From: AP-15 sp963796155
Lineage (GTDB): Bacteria > Pseudomonadota > Alphaproteobacteria > ATCC43930 > CGMCC-115725
Reading direction: 5' to 3'
Assembly: GCA_963796155.1 (NCBI GenBank)
Contig: CAWCKT010000038.1
Span: 1 to 64,000, forward strand
Length of the DNA: 64,000 bases
The position numbers were made by a program, and so were the translations under genes. Positions 8,664-17,834 of the stretch are shown in pieces. Position 1 is the stretch's first letter. The number at the start of each line of letters is the position of its first letter. Under the pieces are notes generated by a model, which saw only the letters and a program-made list of their open reading frames with translations, made no database searches and was not told the origin of the DNA.

Positions 8664-9146
8664 ATGATCAGAAGACAGAATTTCATGGCGCTGGCGTTAC
8701 TGGGATTGTGCGTCTCGCTGCTCTCTTCCTGCGCACCGGGAGGGGGTAGCGCGTTGCAATCCTACGCGCCGGCCGCGGCGCAACCGCCGGGCACCGCGCG
8801 GGTATGGTTCTTGCACACTAGTGATCCCGAGGAGCAATTCGGAGATCCGACCGTATATGCCAATGGCAATCAGCTCGGTCGGGCTGTCGCGGGCGTCGCG
8901 TTCTACCACGACTTCCCGCCGGGCACCTACACCTTTACGGTGCAGAGCTACGGTCTTCCGACTGGCACCAAGGACGTGGTCCAGCTGGCACCCGGGACGC
9001 AGACCTACCTCGAGATCTTGTGGGGAGGCAGCTGGCTGGTCGGCACGGCCGGGGGTGCGACCTATTACGTGCGAACATTGCCGCCCGAGTTGGGGCCGGC
9101 CTATCTCCGCATGTTGACCGACAAGGGTCCGGCTCGGGCCATGTAG
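8664..9146 (+). CDS. Small outer-membrane-type lipoprotein, DUF2846-like (160 aa)
   Basis: An N-terminal hydrophobic segment is followed by the lipobox LLSSC, so lipidation at that cysteine is expected. The mature part is a beta-rich domain (TARVWFLHTSDPEEQFGD, FPPGTYTFTVQSYG, TKDVVQLAPGTQTYLEILWG). It resembles DUF2846-type lipoproteins with a PEGA-like core. Its function is unknown. The ATG at 8664 is preferred over a GTG at 8652 because it directly follows a purine-rich GGAAGCAGG. The gene lies 33 bp after the HAD gene and may be co-transcribed with it. Confidence 0.75.
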   Translation: MIRRQNFMALALLGLCVSLLSSCAPGGGSALQSYAPAAAQPPGTARVWFLHTSDPEEQFGDPTVYANGNQLGRAVAGVAFYHDFPPGTYTFTVQSYGLPTGTKDVVQLAPGTQTYLEILWGGSWLVGTAGGATYYVRTLPPELGPAYLRMLTDKGPARAM

Positions 9147-9210
9147 ACTACTGCCCGCCCGCGGTAATACAATCCAATTGGCGGGGCGCAGCACCAGCAG
9201 TGGCAGAGGC

Positions 9211-10143
9211 ATGCGTGGATTATACGCTTATGTCTGGCGATCATCCGCACGACAGCAGATCGTCCTGATCGTCTTGGCGGTCATCGTCGCCGTGCTGGCG
9301 ACCGCTCCACTCGAACTGCAACGGCATATCATAAATGCCCTCGCCGGCCGCGAGAGAGCCGAGAGGCTGGCTTGGCTGTGTGGCGGTTACCTAGCCGCGG
9401 CGCTGGCCATCGGCGGTCTCAAGTATACCGTGAACATCAGAAGTTCACGGCTCGGCGAGTCGATGATCCGATCCCTCCGTGAGAAAATCTTCGACAGCAG
9501 CTCAACTATCTCGCGAGGCGAAACGGCGACAAACTCATCAGGGACAGTCGTTACGATGATTTCCACCGAGGCCGAGGCGGTGGGGAAATTCGTCGGCAAC
9601 TCCATGTCAACCCCGACCGTTCAGGCCGGAACTTTGCTGAGCGTACTGAGTTATATGCTGTACACCGAGCCTCGTCTCGGGCTGGTCGTTTTGTTTATCG
9701 CCGTCCCGCAGTTGGTCGTTGTTCCGCTGATCCAGCGCCGCATAAACGCGCGAACCAGGGAACGGGTGCGAACGTTGCGCCGCGCCGGTGACCTTGTCGC
9801 GGACAATATGCAAGGCGGCGGCGAATCCGGCAATTCTGTCGGAAGCCATGTCGGTACAGCATTCGGCGCGATTTATGACCTGCGTCTGCACGTCTTTAGG
9901 CTGAAATTCGGGCTCAAATTTCTGGTCAGCGGACTGCAGTCGGTCGGCGTATTCGCGCTGCTGTTTGCCGGCGGGATCATGGTTCTCAACGGGAAGACCG
10001 AAATTGGCATCGTGGTGGCGTTCATCAGCGGGCTCGATCGCGTCCTCGATCCTTGGCGGGAACTGATCGCGTTTGTGCGATCAACCTCCGCTGCGAGGGT
10101 CGAGTTTGACCTGATCGCGGGCACGTTGCGTCAGAGCCTTTGA
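9211..10143 (+). CDS. ABC exporter transmembrane domain without an ATPase domain (310 aa)
   Basis: The protein has the six-helix type I exporter membrane domain: hydrophobic segments at roughly residues 17-40, 60-80, 135-165, 230-255 and later. It also has the family hallmark ESMIRSLREKIFD and the GLDRVLDPWRELIAFVRSTSAARVEF helix that normally leads to the nucleotide-binding domain. It stops immediately after that helix, and no Walker A or LSGGQ sequence follows. It is either a half-transporter relying on a separate ATPase or a naturally truncated remnant. The next gene is an exported carbonic anhydrase. Confidence 0.8.
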   Translation: MRGLYAYVWRSSARQQIVLIVLAVIVAVLATAPLELQRHIINALAGRERAERLAWLCGGYLAAALAIGGLKYTVNIRSSRLGESMIRSLREKIFDSSSTISRGETATNSSGTVVTMISTEAEAVGKFVGNSMSTPTVQAGTLLSVLSYMLYTEPRLGLVVLFIAVPQLVVVPLIQRRINARTRERVRTLRRAGDLVADNMQGGGESGNSVGSHVGTAFGAIYDLRLHVFRLKFGLKFLVSGLQSVGVFALLFAGGIMVLNGKTEIGIVVAFISGLDRVLDPWRELIAFVRSTSAARVEFDLIAGTLRQSL

Positions 10144-10186
10144 ATTTCGGGCACTATCTTGGCAACGGTTTCAACAGAGGTGGGTG

Positions 10187-10900
10187 ATGACACTCGGGCC
10201 GGTCCATTCGCCAACGTCGGCAACTTTAATAAAGCACTCACGACGTATGTTTGTCCGTGGAGCGCTGACCGGCGCAGCAGCGGTGGCGCTTGCCGATCAG
10301 ATGTTTACGCGCACGGCTTCGGCGCAAACCGCACTGAGCCCCGAAGCGGCAGTGCAGCAGCTGATCGACGGCAACCGCCGGTTTGCTGAGGGCCGCATGA
10401 CATCGTTCGATGAGGACCTCAGCATCCTCAAGGCAAAGACTGTGGACAAGCAGGAGCCCTTCGCCGCCGTGCTGTCCTGCGCTGATTCGCGGGTGCCTGT
10501 CGAGTTGATATTCGACCAGAGCATCGGGCACGTGTTTGTCACTCGCGTTGCTGGTAATATTGCAACCTCACCTATGATCGCGAGCCTGGAATACAGCGTC
10601 GCGGTCCTCGGCGCCAAGGCGATCATCGTGCTCGGTCACGCCAATTGCGGAGCGGTCCAGGCCTCGATCGAAGCAAAAGCCGTTCCCGGGCAGATCAGCA
10701 CTCTCTACCCTTATATTCGGCCGGCCGTCGAGCAGGCCGGGCCCAATCTGGAGGCCGCCATCAAAGCGAACGCGAAGATACAGGCCGCGCTGCTGCGACA
10801 ATCCTCGCCGGTGCTGGCCGAACGCCTCAAACAGGGTCAGCTGAAAATCCTTGCCGCCTATTACGATTTGGCGAGCGGCAGGGTCACCATTCTTGATTAA
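10187..10900 (+). CDS. Tat-exported beta-class carbonic anhydrase (237 aa)
   Basis: The enzyme converts CO2 and water to bicarbonate. The zinc ligands of beta-class carbonic anhydrases are visible in SCADSRVP (C-x-D-S-R) and GHANCGAV (H-x2-C). A Tat signal SRRMFVRGALTGAAAVALAD ends at about TASAQTALS, placing the mature enzyme in the periplasm. Length and motif spacing are normal for the family. The ATG at 10187 follows a GAGG; a GTG directly before it is an alternative. Confidence 0.92.
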   Translation: MTLGPVHSPTSATLIKHSRRMFVRGALTGAAAVALADQMFTRTASAQTALSPEAAVQQLIDGNRRFAEGRMTSFDEDLSILKAKTVDKQEPFAAVLSCADSRVPVELIFDQSIGHVFVTRVAGNIATSPMIASLEYSVAVLGAKAIIVLGHANCGAVQASIEAKAVPGQISTLYPYIRPAVEQAGPNLEAAIKANAKIQAALLRQSSPVLAERLKQGQLKILAAYYDLASGRVTILD

Positions 10901-10923
10901 AGGGACGGCGATAAGCCGGCCGC

Positions 10924-11468
10924 GCGCATTGTCGCGCTATCACGCCGAACATCCGTATGTGTTTTCTGTGCAGGGCCAGAAATACCGGGTCGATTACCTG
11001 CCAGCGGAGTCGGACACCGGGATGTTCGGCGGCAACTCGAACTGGCGCGGGCCGATCTGGATGCCGGTCAATGTGCCGCTGATCCGCGCACTGATGCAGT
11101 ACTACCTCTACTACGGAGACAATTTCAGGATCGAGTGCCCGACCGGCTCGGGCAACAGGATGAACCTATTCGAGGTTGCCCGCGAGATCGCCAACCGCCT
11201 GACGCGCATTTTCCTTCGCGACGAAACAGGCCGGCGGCCGGTGTTTGGCGGCGCCGAGAAGTTCCAGACGGACCCCTACTGGCGCGACAATCTGCTGTTC
11301 TACGAATATTTCCACAGCGTCAACGGCGCCGGCATTGGCGCCAGCCGCCAGACCGGATGGACCGGGCTCGTCGCGCCGCTCATCGAAATCTTCGGCCGCC
11401 TCTCGACGCCCGGACCACTCTCGAAGCCGGACGCGCCGCCGCCTTCCAGCGCGATTGAATTGGCCTAG
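10924..11468 (+). pseudogene. GH63-type glucosidase, C-terminal remnant
   Basis: The sequence carries the C-terminal catalytic part of GH63/MGH1-like glucosidases: YLPAESDTGMFGGNSNWRGP, IWMPVNVPLIRAL, FHSVNGAGIGASRQTGWTGL. Family members are about 800-900 residues; only about 180 are present. No start codon lies at the point where similarity begins, just after the carbonic anhydrase stop. The 5' three quarters has been lost. Confidence 0.85.
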
Positions 11469-11478
11469 GGGGACTTGA

Positions 11479-12474
11479 ATGACACATTGGGTCATATACG
11501 CACTCGTCGCGATCATTGCGGCGGCAGTCGGCACCGGGATTGCCCTCTACTTCGTGGGCACGACCCGGGTCGAGGTGGCCGCCGGCGTGACGCGCGGCGA
11601 AGTTCTGTCGTTGAACGCGCCTCCAGGCACTCTGACGACGGAAGCGAACGCGGCTTACAAGCCCCCGTCGGCGCCCCTCCTTGCGACCGGGATGGCGCCT
11701 GTCGCCGCGGCCGGGGACTGGCCGAGCTATAACAAGACGCTGACTTCGGAGCGGTTCTCGAACCTCAGCCAGATCAACACCCAGAACGTCGGCAAGCTCA
11801 AGGTGCTGTGCACCTACGACACAAAACAATTCACGGCCTTTGAGACCGGCTTTATCATGGTAGAGGGTGCTCTGGGGGGCACGACCGAATTTGATATTTT
11901 CTCGATCGATCCCGCGACCTGCGCCGAGAATTGGCGCACGCACGAGGACTATCCCGGCTACCTTCTGCCGACCAACCGAGGTGCGGCTTATCTCGACGGC
12001 ATGCTCTATCGGGGGACCGAGGACCGGCGAGTGCTGGCCTACGACTTCAAGACGGGCAAGCGGGTCTGGGAGACCGCAATCGCCGATCCGCAGAAGAACG
12101 AGGTCGTCCCCGCCGCACCGATCGCCTGGGAGGGTCTCGTTTTCATCGGCAACGCCGGGGGCGACCAGAAGGGCGCGAAGGGTCGCATGTACGCTCTCGA
12201 CGCCAAGACCGGCAAAATCGTCTGGGAATTCTTTCTGGTGCCCAAGTCCGAGGGGGACACGGTCCGCGGGCCGCAAGGCGCCTCGCCGCTCGACACCTCG
12301 ACGTGGAAAAACACCGCAGGGGCGCCGATCAGCGTCGGCGGAGCCTGGACGTCGTTCACTTTCGGCGGGAGACTGGCGAATGTGCGGACTGCTGCCTGGG
12401 TTCGGCTGTGTTGCAACTATAGGGAGAATATTCCCTCACCCTGCAGTAGCAGGGCGCTCGATGTCAGGTTGTAG
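11479..12474 (+). pseudogene. PQQ-dependent beta-propeller dehydrogenase, truncated
   Basis: An N-terminal membrane anchor (WVIYALVAIIAAAVGTGIAL) is followed by propeller blades of a quinoprotein alcohol/glucose dehydrogenase type: WPSYNKTLTSERFSNLSQIN, RVLAYDFKTGKRVWE and MYALDAKTGKIVWEF. Similarity runs to APISVGGAWTSFT near 12360. Intact homologues then continue for 250 or more residues with further blades. Here the frame runs into unrelated residues and stops. The upstream blades are undamaged, so the truncation is probably recent. Confidence 0.8.
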
Positions 12475-12551
12475 GTCCGGCTTGGCCGTGGGCCGGGCAT
12501 AACAGCGGCGCTATCGAGAATGTGATACGAAGGCTGGAGGGGAGCACGGCA

Positions 12552-13450
12552 ATGATCGACGATCGCGACTATGTGGGCTACGGCGCCGACCCACCCGACC
12601 CGCGATGGCCCGGTGGGGCGCGGATCGCCGTCAACATCAACCTCAATTTCGAGGGCGGCGGCGAGCGCTCGGTGATGGACGGCGACGGCGTCAGCGAAGG
12701 CGCGCTGAACGATATCGGCATGCCCTCGTTGCCGGGGGTGCGCAGTCCGATGGTCGAATCCGTCTTCGAGTATGGCTCGCGCGTCGGCGGCTGGCGTTTG
12801 TTGCGGCTGTTCCGCAGGTTCGGAGCTCAAAGTCTGCCTGTTGGCGGTGGCCAAGGCGGCCGAGCGCAACCCCGAGCTGACCCGCGCCTTTGTCGAGGAC
12901 GGTCACGAGATTGTCAGCCACGGCTATCGCTGGCTCGACTACCAGACGATGCCGGAGGAGACCGAGCGCGAGCATGTCCGCCTCGGGATCGAGACGATCG
13001 AGCGCGTCGCCGGGGTCCGTCCGGTCGGCTGGATGACCGGCCGGCCGAGCGCCAACACCCGGCGACTTCATCTCGAACTCGGCGGCTTTCTCTATGACCG
13101 CGACTCGCTGAACGACGAACTGCCCTATTGGGTTTCCGTCGGCGGCTGCGCGTCACCTAATCATTCCATATTCCTTCGAGACCAACGACAATCGGTTCGA
13201 CGAAAATCGCGGTTTCTCGACGGGTGAGGATTTCGCCCGATACATGATCGACTGTTTCGAGGTGATGTACGGTGAGGGCGCCGACCGCCCCAAGCTGATG
13301 TCGCTGGCGTTGCACGACCGCTTGACCGGCCGCCCGGGCCGAATCACCGGGCTCGTCAAGTTTCTCGATCACATCACTGCCCGCGACCGTGTATGGATCT
13401 GCACCGGCCGCGAGATCGCCGAGCATTGGCGCCGGGTCTATCCGGGTTGA
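12552..13450 (+). pseudogene. Polysaccharide deacetylase (PuuE/allantoinase-like), frameshifted
   Basis: Three consecutive pieces of one NodB-fold deacetylase of the PuuE type are in different frames. The first gives MIDDRDYVGYGADPPDPRWP and VAVNINLNFEGG-type sequence. The second, from about 12830, gives AERNPELTRAFVEDGHEIVS, then HGYRWLDYQ and GWMTGRPSANTRRL. The third, from about 13160, gives IIPYSFETNDNRF and ends VWICTGREIAEHWRRVYPG. The HG-x-RW metal-binding helix is intact in the middle piece. Frame changes near 12830 and 13160 prevent a full-length product unless they are sequencing errors. Confidence 0.88.
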
Positions 13451-13487
13451 GCGTGATCCCTTCCGAGAAGATGCGACGGTGCACGGA

Positions 13488-14873
13488 ATGTTTGCGCGGC
13501 AAACTATTGTCTCTGAGATGCGCGCGACCGTCGCCGTCGCCGGCCCGCTCGCCGCCGCCAATCTGGCGCAGATGGCGATGGGATTTACGAATACGGTGAT
13601 GGTCGGCAGTCTCGGCAGTGCCGCACTCGCCGCGGCTGGGCTCGGAACCAGTCTCTATTTCACGATTGCCGTGGTGTGCTCGGGCGTGCTCACCGCAGTG
13701 GCGCCGCTCGTTGCGCATGCAATCGGCGCCGGTGACAACCGGCGGGCCGGACGGGTCGCCCGCGAAGGCATTGTTCTGGCGGCATTGCTGGCGGTGCCGG
13801 TCGTCGGAACACTAATGGTGCTCCCGCGGCTGCTTGCCGTGCTCGGTTATGAGCCCGCACTGGCTGCAGAGATCGGCCGCTTCCTCGGTGCAATCGCGTG
13901 GGCGGCGCCGGGCTTCCTCGGGTTCGCCGTGTTGCGGAGTTTTCTTGTCGCGGCCTCGCACAGCCGGGCCGTGATGGTGGTGCTGGTCCTGTGTATCCCG
14001 ATGAACGCCGGGCTGAATTGGATCCTGATCTTCGGTCATTTCGGAGCACCGGCTCTCGGCATTGCCGGCTCGGGTTGCGCGACGGCGATCATTCAATGGC
14101 TGATGTTTACCGGTCTCGCATTCTACGCCCAGATGATGCCAAGCCTCGCCCGGTACCGAACGAAGTCGTTGTCACGCCGCGGGGCCGAGATCGGGCGTAT
14201 CCTGCACCTCGGTCTGCCGATCGGCGGAATCCTGGGTCTCGAGATCGGCGTGTTCGCCACGACCGGGATCCTGATGGGGTTGCTCGGGGCTGATGCGCTG
14301 GGTGCGCACCAGCTCGTCATGAATTGCATCAGCGTCATTTTCATGGTGCCGCTCGGCATAGCCCAGGCTGCAACCGTCCGAGTCGCGGTATCACTCGGCT
14401 CCGGCGCCCCGGACGCGGCGCGGCGCGCCGGCTTTGTCGCGATCGCGCTCGGCACGGCCTATATGGCGCTAATGGCGGTCGTGCTGATCGCCGCGCCGCG
14501 CGCCATCGCCAGGATCTATGTCGATATCGACGCCCCGGCCAATCGCGGTCTTGTCGAGATTGCGCTGAGCCTTTTGACGATTGCCGCGCTCTTCCAGATC
14601 TTCGATGGGATGCAGGCGATCGCCGCCGGCGCGCTGCGCGGCTATCGCGACACTACGGTGCCGCTGCTGCTCGCGGTCATCGGCTACTGGGGGGTCGGCT
14701 TTCTCGGCGGCTGGCTGCTCGCCTTCCCGGCCGGCTGGGGCCCGATCGGTCTCTGGTCGGGCTTGGCGGTGGGCTTGGCCGCTGTCGCGCTGATGCTGAC
14801 CCTGCGGCTCTATTTCTGCGCCGGCAGCGTAGCGCTGCACAAGAGGTTGGGAGTCGTGCCGGCGGGGGAGTGA
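13488..14873 (+). CDS. MATE-family multidrug/toxin efflux transporter (461 aa)
   Basis: This is a 12-helix MATE antiporter of the NorM/DinF type that exports organic cations or drugs in exchange for Na+ or H+. The two homologous halves are clear: PLAAANLAQMAMGFTNTVMV in helix 1 and LHLGLPIGGILGLEIGVFA at the start of the second half, with GSGCATAIIQWLMF and GALRGYRDTTVPLL between and after. The ATG at 13488 is preferred; a GTG at 13479 is in frame. The length is normal. It overlaps nothing and lies between two frameshifted genes. Confidence 0.92.
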   Translation: MFARQTIVSEMRATVAVAGPLAAANLAQMAMGFTNTVMVGSLGSAALAAAGLGTSLYFTIAVVCSGVLTAVAPLVAHAIGAGDNRRAGRVAREGIVLAALLAVPVVGTLMVLPRLLAVLGYEPALAAEIGRFLGAIAWAAPGFLGFAVLRSFLVAASHSRAVMVVLVLCIPMNAGLNWILIFGHFGAPALGIAGSGCATAIIQWLMFTGLAFYAQMMPSLARYRTKSLSRRGAEIGRILHLGLPIGGILGLEIGVFATTGILMGLLGADALGAHQLVMNCISVIFMVPLGIAQAATVRVAVSLGSGAPDAARRAGFVAIALGTAYMALMAVVLIAAPRAIARIYVDIDAPANRGLVEIALSLLTIAALFQIFDGMQAIAAGALRGYRDTTVPLLLAVIGYWGVGFLGGWLLAFPAGWGPIGLWSGLAVGLAAVALMLTLRLYFCAGSVALHKRLGVVPAGE

Positions 14874-14897
14874 GGGTGGATCCGTAGGAGGCTGGAG

Positions 14898-16114
14898 ATG
14901 AGCGACCGTCCGTTGTCGGGGGTCAAGGTCGTCGATTTGACCCACCTACTTGCAGGGCCGTATTGCACCTATCTGCTCGGGCTGCTCGGCGCCGAGGTCA
15001 TCAAGGTCGAGGTGCCGGCGGGCGAGTGGGGGCGCCGCGCCGGGCCGGCGGGGCCGCTGGCCGATGCGGGCCTCAGTGCCGGTTTCGTGGCGCAGGCAGC
15101 GGATATGCTCACCGCCGATATTCGAACGCCCGAGGGAGCGGATATCCTGCGTGATTTGCTGCGCGCCGCCGACGTGTTTGTCGAGGGTCTGCGGCCGGGT
15201 GTGGTGGCCCGAGCGGGTTTCGACGAAGCGTCGCTGCGGGCGCTCAATCCTCGACTGGTCTTCGCTTCGATCACCGGGTTCGGTCAGGATGGCCCGTTCT
15301 CCGCGTGGCCGGCTTACGACCACGTGATCCAAGCCATGTCCGGGCTGATGTCGGTGACCGGCACGCCGGAGAGCGCACCTCTTCGCGTCGGTCCGCCAGT
15401 CGCGGACTATGTCACCGGCCTCTATGCCGCCTTCGCGGTCATGGCGGCACTCGCCGCCCGCGACAGGACCGGCGTCTTCCAACGCGTCGACGTCGCGATG
15501 CGCGACTGCGCCTTTGCCATGATGAGCTCGGTAATTTCGGAGCACGTGAACACAGGGACCACCCCTATGCCCGCCGGCAATATCGCCGCAAGCGGCAGCC
15601 CTTCTTCCGGCGTGTTCGCGACCAAGGATGGGCTGCTCGCGCTCGCCGCCAACGAGGAACGGCAGTTCCGTCAGCTTTGCAGCGCTCTCGGCCGGCCGGA
15701 TCTCCCGTCGGAGCAGCCCTATGGCGACCCGGGGAACCGGCGGGCAAACGCGGCGGCGCTGCGTGTCGAGCTTGCGGCGGTGTTCGCCCAAAGGACCGCG
15801 GCTGAGTGGGAAGAGATCTTGATGGCGGCGGGTGTGCCCGCGGGCCGAGTGCGCACGATCCCGGAGGCGGTGGCCGAGCCGCAGACCGCAGCCCGCGGGC
15901 TGCTGCACGAGGTGTTCTCTCCCGAGCTCGGGCGCAATCTCAGTGTGCTGGAGCAGCATTTAAGTTAAACGGCACGCCTCTGCACCCGACTGCGGCACCG
16001 CGACCAGTCGGCGCCGACAGCGTGGCCATTCTCAGGGAGCTCGGCTACGGTGCCGACCGCATCACCGAGCTGGCCCGGCAGGGAATCATAGCGAACGCGG
16101 GCAAGTTGGAATGA
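14898..16114 (+). pseudogene. CaiB/BaiF family III CoA transferase, frameshift near the 3' end
   Basis: This is a family III CoA transferase, which moves CoA between carboxylic acids. It starts MSDRPLSGVKVVDLTHLLAG with a good AGGAGG. It continues through AEVIKVEVPAGEWGRR, NPRLVFASITGFGQDGP and VDVAMRDCAFAMM, which carries the conserved aspartate. The frame stops at 15968 (LSVLEQHLS), while the expected C-terminus (FKLNGTPLHPTAAPRPVGAD, then VAILRELGYGADRI) continues in another frame to 16114. One inserted or lost base near 15950 explains this. The protein may still be partly functional, or the indel may be an assembly error. Confidence 0.88.
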
Positions 16115-16217
16115 CAGGTGACAACTCCGGGTGCATCGCGCCCAGCCTTTCGCGGCGAAGGCATTGCTGTAGACTGCAAGGGTATCGCCCGCGACAGTAC
16201 CCCAAGGGAGGGAAGAG

Positions 16218-17272
16218 ATGCCACATGCTCTGTATGTTTGTCTGCAAGACGAGGACAAGATCGCCGCCTTCGCGATGGATGCCGACACCGGCCAGCTCAC
16301 ACGGAGGCCGAGGTGCCGGTCTCGGGCGCTCCGTCCGTGCTGGCGATCAGCCCGGACCGGCGCACATTGTATGTCGGACATCGCTCCCGGCCTGCGATCT
16401 CGAGCTTCCGGATCGACCAGGACACCGGCGGTCTGACGTTGCTCGGGACGGTCTCACAGGAGCATGCGCCGACGTTTCTGGCGCCTGATCGCACCGCGAA
16501 GTATTTGCTGTGCGCCTTTTATCAAGGAGGGGGTGTGGCGGTGCACCCGCTCGGGGCGGATGGTGCGGCGGGCGGGCCGTCCCTCGGTTGGCTGGCCACG
16601 GCCACCGGCGCTCACGCCATAGCGACCGACCCCTCCAACCGGTTTGCCTTTGTGCCGCACATCGCCCGCCTCCAAGATAACGTCCTCGAACCTCCGAAGG
16701 AGAACCCGGGTCCCAATGTGATCATGCAGTTCAGGTTCGATGCCCAGAGCGGCCGTTTGACCCCCAATTCGCCGTTTCGGGTGGAGCAAACGGAACTCCT
16801 CGGGCCACGCCACTATTGCTTTCATCCTACCCAGGATGTCGCCTATTTCTCCAATGAGCAGGGCTGCAGTGTCACCGCCTATCGTCTGGACCGTGCGACC
16901 GGCAACCTTGCCGCCCAGCAAACCGTCACGACCTTGCCCAGCGGGTTCGCTGCACGAAACACCTGCTCGCAAATTCATCTGACGCCGTCCGGGCGATTTC
17001 TCTATGTCGGCAACCGCGGCCACAACAGTATCGCAGGGTTCGCCGTCGACCCCTCCGGCCGGTTGACGCCGGTCGGGCACGCCTCGACCGAACCGGTCCC
17101 CAGCGCCTTCAGCCTCGACCCGGCCGGCCGTTTCCTCTTCGCCGCCGGGTCGGCGTCGGGCCGTCTGGCTTCGTATCGGATCAATGGCGAGACCGGGGCG
17201 CTGACGCCCTTGACAACCTATGCCGTGGGCCAGCGACCCCAGGCGGTGCTGGCAACACGTCTTGGGGCTTAG
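16218..17272 (+). pseudogene. Lactonase-family beta-propeller protein (PGL-like), frameshifted
   Basis: This is a seven-bladed propeller of the 6-phosphogluconolactonase/YbhE type. The correct N-terminus MPHALYVCLQDEDKIAAFAM lies in one frame from 16218. The rest, beginning EAEVPVSGAPSVLAISPDRR and including NRFAFVPHIARLQD, RHYCFHPTQDVAYF and GRFLYVGNRGHNSIAGF, lies in another frame to 17272. A single-base change near 16305 joins them. A long upstream extension in the second frame is not coding. Substrate specificity in this family is not predictable. Confidence 0.87.
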
Positions 17273-17273
17273 G

Positions 17274-17789
17274 ATGACGCGGGGGGCGGGTGTTGCCGCG
17301 GCAATTTTAATCGGCACGGCTCGCTTTGCCGCCGGTGCCGACCAGGCCGCCGTAGCACCACCCGCGGGTTCGGCGCCGGTGCTCGAGCTCTTCGCCGACG
17401 GCGTTCAGATCTACACCTGTGATCCTAATCCTAAAGGCGAGGGCTACGACTGGTCGTTCAATGCGCCCGATGCCAAGCTTTTTGATAAGCAGGGCCGGCA
17501 GGTCGGCACTCATTTTTCCGGCCCGACCTGGAGCCTGGACGACGGCTCGGAGATCGTCGGCGAGGTCGTCGCAAAAGCCGATGCGCCAGAACCTGACGCA
17601 ATTCAATGGCTGCTATTGCGCGTCAAGAGCCATCAGGGGTCGGGCGCTTTGTCGCCTGTGGCGTATATCCGCCGGACGGATACCAAGGGCGGGGTAGCGC
17701 CAAGAGCAGGTTGTGGCGCGAACCATCTGTCGGAGCAGGCGCGCATGCGCTATTCGGCGACATATCAGTTCTTCAGCACAGCAAAGTGA
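17274..17789 (+). CDS. DUF3455 domain-containing exported protein (171 aa)
   Basis: An N-terminal signal-like stretch (GVAAAILIGTARFAAGADQA) is followed by a DUF3455 domain: ELFADGVQIYTCDPN, WSFNAPDAKLFDKQGRQVGT, HFSGPTWSLDDGSEIVGEVV, IQWLLLRVKSHQGSGALSPV and YIRRTDTKGGVAP. The family is exported and of unknown function. The ATG lies one base after the stop of the lactonase-like gene, suggesting coupled translation of the two. Confidence 0.85.
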   Translation: MTRGAGVAAAILIGTARFAAGADQAAVAPPAGSAPVLELFADGVQIYTCDPNPKGEGYDWSFNAPDAKLFDKQGRQVGTHFSGPTWSLDDGSEIVGEVVAKADAPEPDAIQWLLLRVKSHQGSGALSPVAYIRRTDTKGGVAPRAGCGANHLSEQARMRYSATYQFFSTAK

Positions 17790-17834
17790 GTGTCGGACCG
17801 CCGAGGCGAGTGCAAATAGAGGAGACCGAACTTC

